Source: Microbacterium sp. SORGH_AS_0888 (GTDB taxonomy: Bacteria; Actinomycetota; Actinomycetes; Actinomycetales; Microbacteriaceae). Taken from it: DNA of 64,000 nucleotides. Below the pieces are notes generated by a model that saw only the letters and a program-made list of their open reading frames with translations, searched no databases and had not been told where the DNA came from. Numbering within the stretch: position 1 is the first letter of the stretch; each line of letters begins with the position of its first letter. Made by a program: the position numbers and the translations under genes. The DNA lies in assembly GCF_030818905.1 (NCBI RefSeq), contig NZ_JAUTAZ010000001.1, forward strand, positions 868,001 through 932,000. Reading direction: 5' to 3'. Positions 52,407 through 62,102 of the stretch are shown here, piece after piece.

Positions 52407-52710
52407 GGATGACGCGACTGAGCGCGCGACCGGCGACCCACAGGAACGGGATGCCGACCGCGAGCAACGAGACGACGTTCGGCTCGAACCGCAGGTCGTC
52501 GCCGCGACGAACGTACGCGCCGACCGGGATGGCGTAGCCGCCCCCGCCGCCGCCGACGGAGCCCGAGTCATCGCTCGCGCCACCGAAACCGCTCCACGCC
52601 AAGGCGACGGGGATGACGCGGATCCCGTCGACATCCTGTTGTTCGCCGTAGACCGTCGTCACACCGTAGGTCGTGACCTGCTTGCCGAGATCGAGCACGA
52701 AGTTGGGCAT
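52390..52710 (-). CDS. GerW/YtfJ-like family protein
   Basis: 106 residues. A glycine run GGGGGGY followed by AIPVGAYV (~72-85) is the signature of the GerW (YtfJ) family, first known from Bacillus spores. The hydrophobic segment VVSLLAVGIPFLWVAGRAL near the C-terminus may be membrane-associated. TAGCGT lies 6 bases before the ATG. No sporulation genes are seen; actinobacterial members have no known role. Confidence 0.78.
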   Translation of the reverse strand: MPNFVLDLGKQVTTYGVTTVYGEQQDVDGIRVIPVALAWSGFGGASDDSGSVGGGGGGYAIPVGAYVRRGDDLRFEPNVVSLLAVGIPFLWVAGRALSRVIRALKK

Positions 52711-52716
52711 GACCCC

Positions 52717-52722
52717 ACGCTA
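52717..52722 (-). promoter_or_regulatory. -10 box of a leaderless promoter
   Basis: TAGCGT ends 6 bases before ATG 52710. Confidence 0.5.
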
Positions 52723-52759
52723 CCTGCGCGGGTGCTCCGGCGACACCGGTTGACGCCGT

Positions 52760-54019
52760 TCAGTGGTCGTGTATCTCGGGACGGGGGTGCGAGGGCAGCG
52801 ATCCGCCCGAACGGACCCCGCCCAGCAGCGCCGCGCGGGTGACCGCCCCGCGGCCGAAGCGCTGTGTCGCCCCGTCGAGCGCCTCTTCGATGCGGCGCCA
52901 CTCCGCGTCGTCGTCCCACAGCGTGGCGACGCCGGCCGCCGGCCGCAGCGACTCCGCCCGCACGCCGACCAGACGGATCGCGAGAGAGCGGTCGATCGCG
53001 TCGAAGAGCTCGATCGCGGCATCACCGATGCGCTGGCCGACCGAGCTCGGCTCCGTGAGCGTCACACTGCGGCTCACGGTGCGGAAATCGGCGAAACGGA
53101 TCTTGATCGCGACCACCCGCGCCTCGGCGTCGTGCGCACGAAGGCGGGCGCCGACGCGGTCGGCGAGGCGACGCAGCTCGACGCGCAGCGCATCCACGTC
53201 GTCGATGTCGTCGTGGAACGTCTCCTCGTGCCCGATGCTCTTCTCGGTGCGCTCCGTGACGACCTCGCGGGGGTCGAGTCCGCGGGCGAGGTGCCAGATG
53301 CGCTCCCCCATCGAGGCGCCGAGAGCACGGTCGAGCGTCGCGCGAGGCGTGGCCCGCACATCCGCGATCGTGCGGATCCCGCGTGACTCGAGCGACTCGG
53401 CGGACTTGGGCCCCACACCCCACAGCGTGCGCACCGATCGCGGCGCGAGGAAGGCCTCCGTGTCTGCCTCGGCGACGATCAGCAGGCCGTTCGGCTTGCT
53501 GAGGGTCGAGGCCATCTTCGCGACGTGCTTGGTGGCGGCCGCCCCGACGCTGCATGTCAGCCCCGTCGCGTCGCGCACCCGCTCGCGGAGCATGCGCGCG
53601 ATCTGGCCCGGGGATCCCCAGAGGCGGCGCGCGCCGCGCACGTCGAGGAACGCCTCGTCGATCGACAGCGGCTCGACGAGCGGCGTGATCTCGTGGAAGA
53701 CCCCCATCACCTCGCGAGAGAGCGCGACGTAGCGATCGAAGTGCGGGCGCACGACGATGGCGGACGGGCACAGCCGCAGCGCCTGCGACACCGGCATGGC
53801 CGAACGCACGCCGAACCGGCGGGCTTCGTACGACGCGCTCGAGACGACACTGCGCCCTTCCGGGGCGCCGACGATGAGCGGCTTGCCGGCGAGGGACGGG
53901 TCGTCGAGCACCTCGACCGAGGCGTAGAACGCATCCATGTCGACGTGCAGGATGCCGGCCCCGGTGTCGTCGGCATCGTCCGGCGACACGAGGCGGCTTC
54001 GACCGTCCGTGCGTCCCAC
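52760..54019 (-). CDS. dinB: DNA polymerase IV (Y family)
   Basis: 419 residues from GTG 54019. The catalytic aspartate in HVDMDAFYASVE (~26-37), YEARRFGVRSAMP, and SIDEAFLDV (~118-126) with the second acidic pair are intact. The HhH and little-finger domains follow, and the protein ends near a short tail without a clear beta-clamp QL-type motif. Error-prone lesion bypass polymerase. It is downstream of ybaK, separated by a hairpin. Confidence 0.95.
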   Translation of the reverse strand: MGRTDGRSRLVSPDDADDTGAGILHVDMDAFYASVEVLDDPSLAGKPLIVGAPEGRSVVSSASYEARRFGVRSAMPVSQALRLCPSAIVVRPHFDRYVALSREVMGVFHEITPLVEPLSIDEAFLDVRGARRLWGSPGQIARMLRERVRDATGLTCSVGAAATKHVAKMASTLSKPNGLLIVAEADTEAFLAPRSVRTLWGVGPKSAESLESRGIRTIADVRATPRATLDRALGASMGERIWHLARGLDPREVVTERTEKSIGHEETFHDDIDDVDALRVELRRLADRVGARLRAHDAEARVVAIKIRFADFRTVSRSVTLTEPSSVGQRIGDAAIELFDAIDRSLAIRLVGVRAESLRPAAGVATLWDDDAEWRRIEEALDGATQRFGRGAVTRAALLGGVRSGGSLPSHPRPEIHDH

Positions 54020-54059
54020 CCCTTCATTCTCCCCCGGGCCTCCGACATCCCGTCCGCCC

Positions 54060-54091
54060 GACTGACCGCGAGACCCGTCTCGCGGTCAGTC
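54060..54091 (-). terminator. Hairpin at the end of the ybaK-like gene
   Basis: GACTGACCGCGAGAC / GTCTCGCGGTCAGTC, a perfect 15-base inverted repeat with a 2-base centre (about 14 bp stem with a 4-base loop), overlapping the ybaK stop codon. Confidence 0.8.
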
Positions 54092-54562
54092 GACGGGGTG
54101 GACGGCGCCGGCCGTGAGGCGCACGAGCTCGTCGAAGGAGAGCGGGAACACGCTCTCGGCCGTGCCCGCGGCGGCCCAGAGCACGGGGTGCCGCTGGAGG
54201 TCGCGGTCGACGATCGTCGTGAGGGGCGCGGGATGCCCCGTGGGGGCGACCCCGCCGATCACCTGGCCCGTCGCCTCGCGCACCTGCTCCGGGGTCGCAC
54301 GCCGGATGGGGCCGCGCCCGAGCCGCGCCGCGAGCGCCTCGGTGTCGACCCGGTGCGCACCGCTGGTCATGACGAGAAGCGGTTCGCCGTCGCACCAGAA
54401 GACGAGGCTGTTCGCGATGGCCCCGACATCCACCCCCACCGCCGCCGCGGCGGCGGCCGCCGTGTGCGCGCCGCTGGGCAGCACGGTGATGCGCGGCTCG
54501 ATCCCCGCCTCGACGAGCCGCTGCGCCACTCGCCGCACCCGCTCGGGCCACTCCTGACTCAT
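54086..54562 (-). CDS. ybaK: YbaK/EbsC-family aminoacyl-tRNA deacylase
   Basis: 158 residues. ATG 54562 is preferred over 54568 because AGGAGG then lies 8 bases upstream. The fold-defining segments are G-A-I-A-N-S-L-V-F (catalytic-pocket strand), RATPEQVREATGQVIGGVAPTG (~74-95) with the conserved G-x-x-x-P. YbaK-type proteins hydrolyse misacylated Cys-tRNA(Pro) or free-standing relatives edit Ala-tRNA(Pro). Downstream of gatB by 31 bp. Confidence 0.9.
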   Translation of the reverse strand: MSQEWPERVRRVAQRLVEAGIEPRITVLPSGAHTAAAAAAAVGVDVGAIANSLVFWCDGEPLLVMTSGAHRVDTEALAARLGRGPIRRATPEQVREATGQVIGGVAPTGHPAPLTTIVDRDLQRHPVLWAAAGTAESVFPLSFDELVRLTAGAVHPVD

Positions 54563-54593
54563 CCCCATCCCCTCCTGATAACCGCCGGGCGGA

Positions 54594-56093
54594 TCAGGAC
54601 GCGGCGGCGCGCTCGAGGATCAGCTCCCGCACGCGCGCGGCGTCGGCCTGACCCTTCATCGCCTTCATCACCGCGCCGATCACGGCGCCCGCGGCCTGAA
54701 CCTTGCCGTCCCGGATCTTCGCGAGCACGTCCGGCTGCGCCGCGAGCGCCTCGTCGATCGCCGCGATCAACGCGCCATCGTCCGAGACGACCGCGAGACC
54801 ACGGGCATCCACGACCTCCTGCGGCGTCCCCTCGCCGGCGATGACGCCCTCGAGCACCTGACGCGCCAGCTTGTCGGTGAGCGTCCCCGCGTCCACGAGC
54901 GCCTGGAGCGCGGCGACGTCCGCGGGCGTCACGAGCTCCGCGGCCTCGCGCTCCTGCGCGTTCGCGATACGGGCGATCTCGCCCGTCCACCACTTGCGCG
55001 CGGCGGCGGGCGAGGCGCCGGCGGCGATCGTGGCCTCGACCTCGGCGAGGATGCCGCCGTTGGCGACGTCCTGGAACTCGAGGTCGGTGAAGCCCCACTC
55101 GGCCTTGAGACGCCGTCGACGCGCAGCCGGAGGCTCCGGCAGCGCCGCGCGGAGCTGGTCGATCAGGGCCGGGTCGGGGACGACCGGCAGCAGGTCGGGC
55201 TCGGGGAAGTACCGGTAGTCGTCGGCGTCCGACTTGGGACGACCGGGCGAGGTCGTCCCGGTGTCCTCGTGCCAGTGCCGCGTCTCCTGCGTGATGGCGC
55301 CGCCGGCCTTGAGGATCGCCGCCTGACGCTGGATCTCGTAGCGCACGGCGCGCTCGACCGAGCGCATCGAGTTGACGTTCTTCGTCTCGGTGCGGGTCCC
55401 GAGCTTCTCCTGACCGCGCGGCCGGAGCGACACGTTCGCATCGCAGCGGAGGTTTCCCCGCTCCATCCGGGCGTCCGAGATCCCGAGCGCCAGCACGATG
55501 TCGCGGATCGTCTGGACGTACGCCTTCGCGATCTCCGGTGCCCGATGCTCGGCGCCGAAGATCGGGCGCGTGACGATCTCGACCAGCGGGACCCCCGCGC
55601 GGTTGTAGTCGACGAGCGACGAGGACGCCCCCTGGATGCGGCCGGTCGAGCCGACGTGGGTGAGCTTGCCGGCGTCCTCCTCCATGTGGGCGCGCTCGAT
55701 CGGCACCGTCACGATCGTGCCGTCGGCGAGCTCGACGTCCACCTGTCCGTCGAAGGCGATGGGCTCGTCGTACTGCGAGATCTGATAGTTCTTGCCCAGG
55801 TCGGGGTAGAAGTAGTTCTTCCGCGCGAACCGGCTGGAGCCCGCGATCGAGCAGCCGAGCGCGAGGCCGAGGCTGATCGAGTACCGCACGGCCTGCCCGT
55901 TGACGACGGGCAGCGAGCCGGGCAGTCCCAGATCGACCGGTGCCAGGTCGGTGTTGGGCTCGCGACCGAACGAGTTCGGCGCGGCCGAGAACATCTTGGT
56001 CTTCGTGTTGAGCTCGACGTGCACCTCGAAGCCGAGCACCGGCTCGAACAGCTCCAGCGCCTCCTCGAAGCTCAGCAGCGCGTCCTTGGCCAT
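54594..56093 (-). CDS. gatB: Aspartyl/glutamyl-tRNA amidotransferase subunit B
   Basis: 499 residues. The cradle domain motifs [16 protein letters not shown] (~22-37), [12 protein letters not shown] and [16 protein letters not shown] (~95-110) are intact, with the helical YqeY tail at the C-terminus ([13 protein letters not shown]). It activates Asp/Glu-tRNA for amidation using ammonia channelled from GatA. The start overlaps the gatA stop by one base. Confidence 0.98.
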   Translation of the reverse strand: MAKDALLSFEEALELFEPVLGFEVHVELNTKTKMFSAAPNSFGREPNTDLAPVDLGLPGSLPVVNGQAVRYSISLGLALGCSIAGSSRFARKNYFYPDLGKNYQISQYDEPIAFDGQVDVELADGTIVTVPIERAHMEEDAGKLTHVGSTGRIQGASSSLVDYNRAGVPLVEIVTRPIFGAEHRAPEIAKAYVQTIRDIVLALGISDARMERGNLRCDANVSLRPRGQEKLGTRTETKNVNSMRSVERAVRYEIQRQAAILKAGGAITQETRHWHEDTGTTSPGRPKSDADDYRYFPEPDLLPVVPDPALIDQLRAALPEPPAARRRRLKAEWGFTDLEFQDVANGGILAEVEATIAAGASPAAARKWWTGEIARIANAQEREAAELVTPADVAALQALVDAGTLTDKLARQVLEGVIAGEGTPQEVVDARGLAVVSDDGALIAAIDEALAAQPDVLAKIRDGKVQAAGAVIGAVMKAMKGQADAARVRELILERAAAS

Positions 56094-57604
56094 CAGCGGT
56101 CCCCTCCCAGCTTCGGGGCGCGCGACAGCAGCGGCGCTCCCCACGAATCGACCAGCAGCGCCTCGAGCGCCGCTCCCACCCGGTACAGCCGGGCGTCCTC
56201 GCGGGCCGGTGCGAGGAACTGGATGCCGACGGGCAGGCCGTCCTGCTCGCTCAGCCCCGAGGGGATGGAGATGCCGGGGACGCCCGCGAGGTTCGCCGGG
56301 ATCGTCGTGACGTCGTTGAGGTACATCTGCAACGGGTCGTCGAGCTGCTCGCCGAGACGGAACGCGGTCGTGGGCGAGGTCGGCGTGGCGATCACGTCGA
56401 CCCGGTCGAACGCGGCGGCGAAGTCGCGCTGGATGAGGGTGCGCACCTTCTGCGCCGAGCCGTAGTAGGCGTCGTAGTAGCCGGCGGACAGGGCATAGGT
56501 GCCGAGGATGATGCGCCGCTTGACCTCGTCGCCGAAGCCGGCGTCGCGGGTCGCGGACATCACGTCCTCGACCGTGCCGCCCGGCACCTCGACCCGCATC
56601 CCGAAGCGCACGGAGTCGAACCGGGCCAGGTTGCTGGACGCCTCGGCGGGGAGGATGAGGTAGTACGCGGCGACGCCGTACTCGAAGTGCGGGGCGTCGA
56701 TGTCCACGATCTCCGCGCCCTGCGCCTCGAGCGTGGCCAGCGCCGCACGGAAGGATGCGGACACGCCGGGCTGGAATCCGCTGTCGGGGAGCTGCGAGAT
56801 CACCCCGACGCGCAGGCCCTTCAGCACCTCGCCGGTGGCGCCCTCACGGGCGGCGGCGGCGAAGGAGGGCCACGCGTCCGGGAGCGAGGTCGAGTCGTTC
56901 GCGTCGTGGCCGCCGATCACGTCGTGCAGCAGCGCCGCATCGAGCACGGTGCGCGAGACGGGGCCGACCTGGTCCAGGCTCGAGGCGAGCGCGATAGAGC
57001 CGTAGCGGCTGACGGCGCCGTAGGTCGGCTTCACGCCCACCGTCCCGGTGACGTGCGCGGGCTGACGGATCGAGCCGCCGGTGTCGGACCCCAGCGCGAG
57101 GGGCGCTTCGAAAGCAGCGACGGCGGCGGCCGAGCCACCGCCCGAGCCGCCGGGGATGCGCTCGAGGTCCCACGGGTTGCGGGTCGGGCCGTATGCGGAG
57201 TGCTCGGTCGAGGACCCCATCGCGAACTCGTCCATGTTGGTCTTGCCGAGCGGGACGAGCCCCGCGCGACGTGCCTTGGCGACCACGGTCGCGTCGAAGG
57301 GCGACATGTACCCCTCGAGGATCTTCGACCCGCTCGTGGAGGGCATGTCGGTCGTGACGAGCACGTCCTTGATCGCCAGCGGGACGCCGGCCAGCTCGCC
57401 GAGCCGCTCGCCCGCGGATCGACGCGCGTCGATGTCGGCCGCGACCGCCAGCGCGTTCTCGCTCACGTGCAGGAAGGCGTGGATGTCGCCGTCCACCGCC
57501 TCGATCCGATCGAGGTGCGCACGGGTCGCCTCGACGCTCGAGACGTCTCCCGCGCCGATGCGGGCGGCGAGGTCGGCCGCCGTCATCGTGATCAGCTCGC
57601 TCAC
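56093..57604 (-). CDS. gatA: Aspartyl/glutamyl-tRNA amidotransferase subunit A
   Basis: 503 residues from GTG 57604. The amidase Ser-cisSer-Lys triad is visible: Lys in VPLAIKDVL (~77), the cis-Ser and nucleophile in [11 protein letters not shown] (~150-160) and [11 protein letters not shown] (~171-181). It releases ammonia from glutamine. The start overlaps the gatC stop (GTGA). Confidence 0.98.
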   Translation of the reverse strand: MSELITMTAADLAARIGAGDVSSVEATRAHLDRIEAVDGDIHAFLHVSENALAVAADIDARRSAGERLGELAGVPLAIKDVLVTTDMPSTSGSKILEGYMSPFDATVVAKARRAGLVPLGKTNMDEFAMGSSTEHSAYGPTRNPWDLERIPGGSGGGSAAAVAAFEAPLALGSDTGGSIRQPAHVTGTVGVKPTYGAVSRYGSIALASSLDQVGPVSRTVLDAALLHDVIGGHDANDSTSLPDAWPSFAAAAREGATGEVLKGLRVGVISQLPDSGFQPGVSASFRAALATLEAQGAEIVDIDAPHFEYGVAAYYLILPAEASSNLARFDSVRFGMRVEVPGGTVEDVMSATRDAGFGDEVKRRIILGTYALSAGYYDAYYGSAQKVRTLIQRDFAAAFDRVDVIATPTSPTTAFRLGEQLDDPLQMYLNDVTTIPANLAGVPGISIPSGLSEQDGLPVGIQFLAPAREDARLYRVGAALEALLVDSWGAPLLSRAPKLGGDR

Positions 57605-57900
57605 TGCTCCTCCCCCAGGATCGCGGTCACGCGGAAGCGGGTGCCGTCGCTGTCGGGCGCGTTCTGCAGCGCCTGGGCGGCGGTCAGCGTCTCCCCCACG
57701 ACGTCCTCGCGGAACACGTTCTGCATCGGGATGGGGTGGCTGGTCGCCGGGACGTCGGGGGTGGCGACCTCCGACACCTTGGCGATGTTGTCGACGATCG
57801 CGTCGAGCTGGCCGGTGAGCCGCTCCACTTCGGCGTCGCTCAGCTGGATGCGAGCGAGCACACCGAGATGGCGCACGAGTTCGGGGGTGAATTCAGACAC
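57601..57900 (-). CDS. gatC: Aspartyl/glutamyl-tRNA amidotransferase subunit C
   Basis: 99 residues from GTG 57900. The N-terminal [17 protein letters not shown] and the downstream segment [21 protein letters not shown] match GatC, which clamps the A-B interface. TAGACT lies 6 bases before the GTG. First gene of the gatCAB operon. Confidence 0.97.
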   Translation of the reverse strand: MSEFTPELVRHLGVLARIQLSDAEVERLTGQLDAIVDNIAKVSEVATPDVPATSHPIPMQNVFREDVVGETLTAAQALQNAPDSDGTRFRVTAILGEEQ

Positions 57901-57906
57901 CCGTCA

Positions 57907-57912
57907 AGTCTA
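57907..57912 (-). promoter_or_regulatory. -10 box of gatCAB
   Basis: TAGACT ends 6 bases before GTG 57900; leaderless. On the other strand the divergent ligase gene starts 67 bp away. Confidence 0.55.
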
Positions 57913-57954
57913 GGGTTCTCCGCGCCGGCGCCCCGCTGCCGACGGCTCGCCGCC

Positions 57955-57960
57955 TAGGCT
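57955..57960 (+). promoter_or_regulatory. -10 box of the FadD-like gene
   Basis: TAGGCT ends 6 bases before GTG 57967; leaderless. Confidence 0.55.
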
Positions 57961-57966
57961 GGGCCC

Positions 57967-59667
57967 GTGACGACGTACGATCCTCCTCGCCCCTGGATCC
58001 GCAGCTACGCCGAGGGGGTGCCGTCGGATCTCGACCCCGTCACCGGGTGCCTCACCGACATCCTCGCCGCCTCCGTCCACGAGGATCCCGATGCCCCCGC
58101 GCTCGAGTTCTTCGGCCGCGAGACGAGCTATCGCTCTCTGCAGGAGCAGGTCGACCGGGTGGCCGCCGCTCTGCACGAGCGCGGCGTGCGAGCCGGCGAC
58201 CGCGTCGCGATCGTCCTCCCCAACTGCCCGCAGCACATCGTCGCCTTCTACGCCGTGCTGCGGCTCGGGGCGGTCGTCGTCGAGCACAATCCGCTCTACA
58301 CGCCACGCGAGCTGCGCACGCAGTTCCAGGACCACGGGGCGACGACCGCGATCGTCTGGAGCAAGGTCGTAGCCACCGTCCAGGCATTCCCCGCCGATCT
58401 CGCGGTCACGACCCTGATCGCGGTCGACGTCGTCGAGGCGATGCCGCTGCGGATGCGCCTGGCGCTGCGCCTGCCGGTCGCGAAGGCGCGGACCTCGTGC
58501 GACGCCCTGCGCAGCCCCGTGTCCGGGGCGATCGAGTGGAAGAGCCTCCTCCGGCACGCCCCGCTGCCGGCGGCGCATCTGCGCCCCGCCACCGACAGCC
58601 TGGCCGTCATCCAGTACACGAGCGGCACGACCGGCTCCCCCAAGGGCGCCGAGCTCTCGCACCGCAACCTGCTCGCGAACGCGGCTCAGGCGCGCGCCTG
58701 GGTGCCCACGATCACGCGGGGCGAGGGATGCGTCGTGTACGCCGTGCTGCCGATGTTCCATGCCTACGGGCTCACACTCTGCCTGACCTTCGCCATGTCG
58801 ATGGGCGCACGGCTCGTGCTGTTCCCGAAGTTCGACCCCGATCTCGTGCTCGCCGTCACCCGCAGGCACCCCGCGACCTTCCTCCCGCTCGTGCCGCCGA
58901 TCGCGCAGCGCCTCCTCGACCGCTCGCGGGAGACCGGCATCCCGCTTGCGGGCACGCGGATCGCGATCTCCGGCGCGATGGCGCTGGACCACGGTCTCGT
59001 CGTGCCCTTCGAGGAGGCGTCGGGCGGATACCTCGTCGAAGGCTACGGGCTCAGCGAGTGCTCGCCCGTCCTCATGGCGAACCCGGTGGCGGAGAACCGC
59101 GTGCCCGGCACCGTGGGGCTGCCGCTTCCGGGGACCGAATGCCGCGTCGTCGATCCCGACGACCCACGACGCGATGTGCCGGCGGGCGAGCCCGGAGAGC
59201 TGCTCGTCCGCGGACCCCAGGTGTTCTCCCGCTACTACGGCCGGCCCGAGGAGACGGCGGACGTGTTCGTCGACGGCTGGTTCCGCACGGGCGACATCGT
59301 CACGATCGACGACGCGGGCTTCGTGCGGATCGTCGACCGCATCAAGGAGCTCATCATCACGGGCGGGTTCAACGTCTCCCCGACCGAGGTCGAGAACGCG
59401 CTCCGCCAGCATGCGGACATCGAGGACGTCGCCGTCGTCGCGATGCCGAGCGCGCACTCCGGCGAGGACGTCGTGGCCGCCGTCGTCGCACGCGAGGGCG
59501 CGACGGTCGATCCGGAGTCCGTGCGCGACTTCGCCCGCTCGACGCTGACCGCCTACAAGGTGCCGCGACGCGTCGAGATCGTCGACGAGCTTCCCCGCTC
59601 GCTCATCGGCAAGGTGCTGCGCCGGCAGGTGCGCGAGCAGCTCCTGGCAAGCGACTCCGGCGCGTGA
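57967..59667 (+). CDS. Long-chain fatty-acyl-CoA ligase (FadD-like)
   Basis: 566 residues from GTG 57967. AMP-binding motif YTSGTTGSPKGAELSH (~217-232), VEGYGLSECSP (A5, ~356-366), DGWFRTGD (A7) and the C-terminal KELIITGGFNVSPTEVE (A8) with the terminal lysine in PRSLIGKVLRR are all intact. It activates fatty acids for degradation or lipid synthesis. Divergent from gatCAB. Confidence 0.92.
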   Translation: MTTYDPPRPWIRSYAEGVPSDLDPVTGCLTDILAASVHEDPDAPALEFFGRETSYRSLQEQVDRVAAALHERGVRAGDRVAIVLPNCPQHIVAFYAVLRLGAVVVEHNPLYTPRELRTQFQDHGATTAIVWSKVVATVQAFPADLAVTTLIAVDVVEAMPLRMRLALRLPVAKARTSCDALRSPVSGAIEWKSLLRHAPLPAAHLRPATDSLAVIQYTSGTTGSPKGAELSHRNLLANAAQARAWVPTITRGEGCVVYAVLPMFHAYGLTLCLTFAMSMGARLVLFPKFDPDLVLAVTRRHPATFLPLVPPIAQRLLDRSRETGIPLAGTRIAISGAMALDHGLVVPFEEASGGYLVEGYGLSECSPVLMANPVAENRVPGTVGLPLPGTECRVVDPDDPRRDVPAGEPGELLVRGPQVFSRYYGRPEETADVFVDGWFRTGDIVTIDDAGFVRIVDRIKELIITGGFNVSPTEVENALRQHADIEDVAVVAMPSAHSGEDVVAAVVAREGATVDPESVRDFARSTLTAYKVPRRVEIVDELPRSLIGKVLRRQVREQLLASDSGA

Positions 59668-59702
59668 GCGGGCTTTTCGCCGCGGATCCCGCCCACGCGC
59701 GC

Positions 59703-59708
59703 TAACGT
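59703..59708 (+). promoter_or_regulatory. -10 box of the DEAD-box helicase gene
   Basis: TAACGT ends 6 bases before GTG 59715; leaderless. Confidence 0.5.
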
Positions 59709-59714
59709 TGGGAA

Positions 59715-61535
59715 GTGACCCCTGACGACATCGCTCTCTCCGACGCCCCCGAGGAATCGCCCGCGACCCCCGGATTCGAGGATCTCGGGATCACCGGACC
59801 GGTCCTGAAGGCCATCAAGGACCTCGGCTACGAGACCCCCTCCGCCATCCAGGCCGAGACGATCCCGACGCTGCTGTCCGGCCGCGACGTCGTCGGCATG
59901 GCGCAGACCGGGACCGGCAAGACGGCGGCGTTCGCGCTGCCCGTGCTCGAACGCCTGGACCTGGCGCAGAAGACGCCGCAGGCGCTCGTGCTCGCCCCGA
60001 CCCGCGAGCTGGCCCTCCAGGTGTGCGAGGCGTTCGAGTCGTATGCCTCGCGGATGAAGGGCGTCCACGTCCTCCCCGTCTACGGCGGGCAGGGCTACGG
60101 CGTGCAGCTGTCGGCGCTGCGCCGCGGCGTGCACGTCGTGGTCGGCACGCCCGGACGCATCATGGACCACCTCGCCAAGGGCACCCTCGACCTGTCGGAG
60201 CTGCGCTACCTCGTCCTCGACGAGGCCGACGAGATGCTCAAGATGGGCTTCGCAGAGGATGTCGAGCAGATCCTCGCCCAGACGCCCGAGGAGAAGCAGG
60301 TCGCCCTCTTCTCCGCCACGATGCCGCCGCAGATCCGGCGGCTCGCGCAGCAGTACCTGCGCGACCCGGAGGAGATCACGATCGCCTCCACCACAGCGAC
60401 GAACACCAACATCACGCAGCGGTACCTCGTCGTCTCCTACGCGCAGAAGGTCGATGCGCTCACCCGCATCCTCGAGGTCGAGAACTTCGACGGCATGATC
60501 GTCTTCGTCCGCACGAAGAACGAGACCGAGACGCTGGCCGAGAAGCTCCGTGCGCGCGGCTACTCCGCGGCCGCCATCAACGGCGACGTGCCGCAGGTGC
60601 AGCGCGAACGGAGCGTGAACCAGCTGAAGGACGGCAAGCTCGACATCCTCGTCGCCACGGATGTCGCCGCCCGCGGCCTCGACGTCGAACGCATCAGCCA
60701 TGTCGTCAACTTCGACATCCCCACCGACACCGAGTCGTACGTGCACCGGATCGGCCGCACGGGCCGTGCCGGCCGCACCGGCGATGCGATCAGCTTCATC
60801 ACGCCCCGCGAGCGCTACCTGCTGACCCACATCGAGCGCGCGACACGGCAGCAGCCGACCCAGATGCAGCTGCCCACGACGGAGGACGTCAACACGACGC
60901 GGCTGGCCCGGTTCGACGACGCGATCACCGCAGCGCTCGCCGACACCGCACGGGTCGAGGCGTTCCGCGACGTGATCGCGCACTACGTGCGCCATCACGA
61001 CGTCCCCGAGGGGGATGTCGCCGCCGCCCTGGCGATCGTGGCCCAGGGCGAGACCCCGCTCCTGCTCGACCCCGCCGACGACCCGCTCGCCAAGGCGGTG
61101 CAGGCCGACAACCGGCCGGCTCGCGAGCGGACCGCCCGCGAGCCGCGCGGCGAGCGTCGCGGCCGCGGGGACTACGTGCCCTATCGCATCGAGGTCGGCC
61201 GTCGCCACCGGGTCGAGCCGCGACAGATCGTCGGCGCGCTCGCGAACGAGGGCGGCCTCGGACGCGACGACTTCGGAGCCATCAACATCCGCCCGGACTT
61301 CTCGATCGTCGAGCTGCCGGCGAACCTGGACCCGTCGGTGCTCGACCGGCTCCGCGACACCCGCATCTCAGGCCGGTTGATCGAGATCGCCCCGGACCGG
61401 GGCCCGGCGGGGCGGCGGAGCGGCGGTCGGGACGGCGACCGGTTCGAGCGCCGGCCCCGCACCGACCGCGACGACCGCGCTCCGCGGGAGGACCGCGGCG
61501 ACAAGCCCTTCCGCAAGCCGCGCCACAAGGGCTGA
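59715..61535 (+). CDS. deaD: DEAD-box RNA helicase (DeaD/CsdA type)
   Basis: 606 residues from GTG 59715. Q motif FEDLGITG (~17-24), Walker A AQTGTGKT (~65-72), DEAD as VLDEADEM, SAT, and the HRIGRTGRAGR motif VI are all present. The C-terminal DbpA-like RNA-binding domain (~465-555) is followed by an Arg/Asp/Gly-rich tail. It remodels structured RNA in ribosome assembly and at low temperature. Confidence 0.96.
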   Translation: MTPDDIALSDAPEESPATPGFEDLGITGPVLKAIKDLGYETPSAIQAETIPTLLSGRDVVGMAQTGTGKTAAFALPVLERLDLAQKTPQALVLAPTRELALQVCEAFESYASRMKGVHVLPVYGGQGYGVQLSALRRGVHVVVGTPGRIMDHLAKGTLDLSELRYLVLDEADEMLKMGFAEDVEQILAQTPEEKQVALFSATMPPQIRRLAQQYLRDPEEITIASTTATNTNITQRYLVVSYAQKVDALTRILEVENFDGMIVFVRTKNETETLAEKLRARGYSAAAINGDVPQVQRERSVNQLKDGKLDILVATDVAARGLDVERISHVVNFDIPTDTESYVHRIGRTGRAGRTGDAISFITPRERYLLTHIERATRQQPTQMQLPTTEDVNTTRLARFDDAITAALADTARVEAFRDVIAHYVRHHDVPEGDVAAALAIVAQGETPLLLDPADDPLAKAVQADNRPARERTAREPRGERRGRGDYVPYRIEVGRRHRVEPRQIVGALANEGGLGRDDFGAINIRPDFSIVELPANLDPSVLDRLRDTRISGRLIEIAPDRGPAGRRSGGRDGDRFERRPRTDRDDRAPREDRGDKPFRKPRHKG

Positions 61536-61540
61536 GCCGC

Positions 61541-62080
61541 TCAGCCCGCCGTCTGCTCGTGCAGGCCGGAGCTGAGCGCCTGCCCGTTGAGCTCGAGGTA
61601 GACCTGGCAGTCGGTCACGGTCAGCACGACGTCGTTGCGGCGGCCGAGGGTCGCCACGGCGGCATCGACGAAGCCGGGATCGAAGCTGCGGAGCACGATC
61701 TCGTCCGCCCTATGGATGCGTCTGCCCGCCCATGCGGCGGCGACCTTCGCCGGATCGCGGTGCGTGTAGACGCGGGTGCGGTCGGCGGCCTTGCTGCCGA
61801 GATGCAGGCGTTCGGCGTCGGGCGCGCCGACCTCGATCCACGCGGTCAGGCGTCCCGTCGCATCCCGGACGAGGACCGCGGGCTCCTCGGTCGAGGAGAT
61901 CCCGCCGCCGAAGGCGATCCCCTCCTCGAACTCGAGGCAGTAGGCGAGCAGACGCGTGACCATGAACGCGTCCGTCTCGGAGGGGTGACGCGCGAGGCGG
62001 AGCGAGGCGCTGTCGTAGACACCGCGGTCGACATCCGCCAACTGCACGTCGAAGGTGTAGATCGTCGCTCCGATGGCCAT
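61541..62080 (-). CDS. YaeQ family protein
   Basis: 179 residues. MAIGATIYTFDVQLADVDRG at the start and FGGGISSTEEPAVLVRD (~57-73) are diagnostic of YaeQ, a PD-(D/E)XK nuclease-fold family whose activity in bacteria is not established. TAAGCT lies 8 bases before the ATG. Convergent with deaD, 5 bases apart; ligA ends 22 bases upstream. Confidence 0.93.
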   Translation of the reverse strand: MAIGATIYTFDVQLADVDRGVYDSASLRLARHPSETDAFMVTRLLAYCLEFEEGIAFGGGISSTEEPAVLVRDATGRLTAWIEVGAPDAERLHLGSKAADRTRVYTHRDPAKVAAAWAGRRIHRADEIVLRSFDPGFVDAAVATLGRRNDVVLTVTDCQVYLELNGQALSSGLHEQTAG

Positions 62081-62088
62081 GACGTTCG

Positions 62089-62094
62089 AGCTTA
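62089..62094 (-). promoter_or_regulatory. -10 box of the YaeQ gene
   Basis: TAAGCT ends 8 bases before ATG 62080; the box lies between the ligA stop and the YaeQ start, so YaeQ can be expressed separately. Confidence 0.45.
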
Positions 62095-62102
62095 CGCGTC
62101 GC

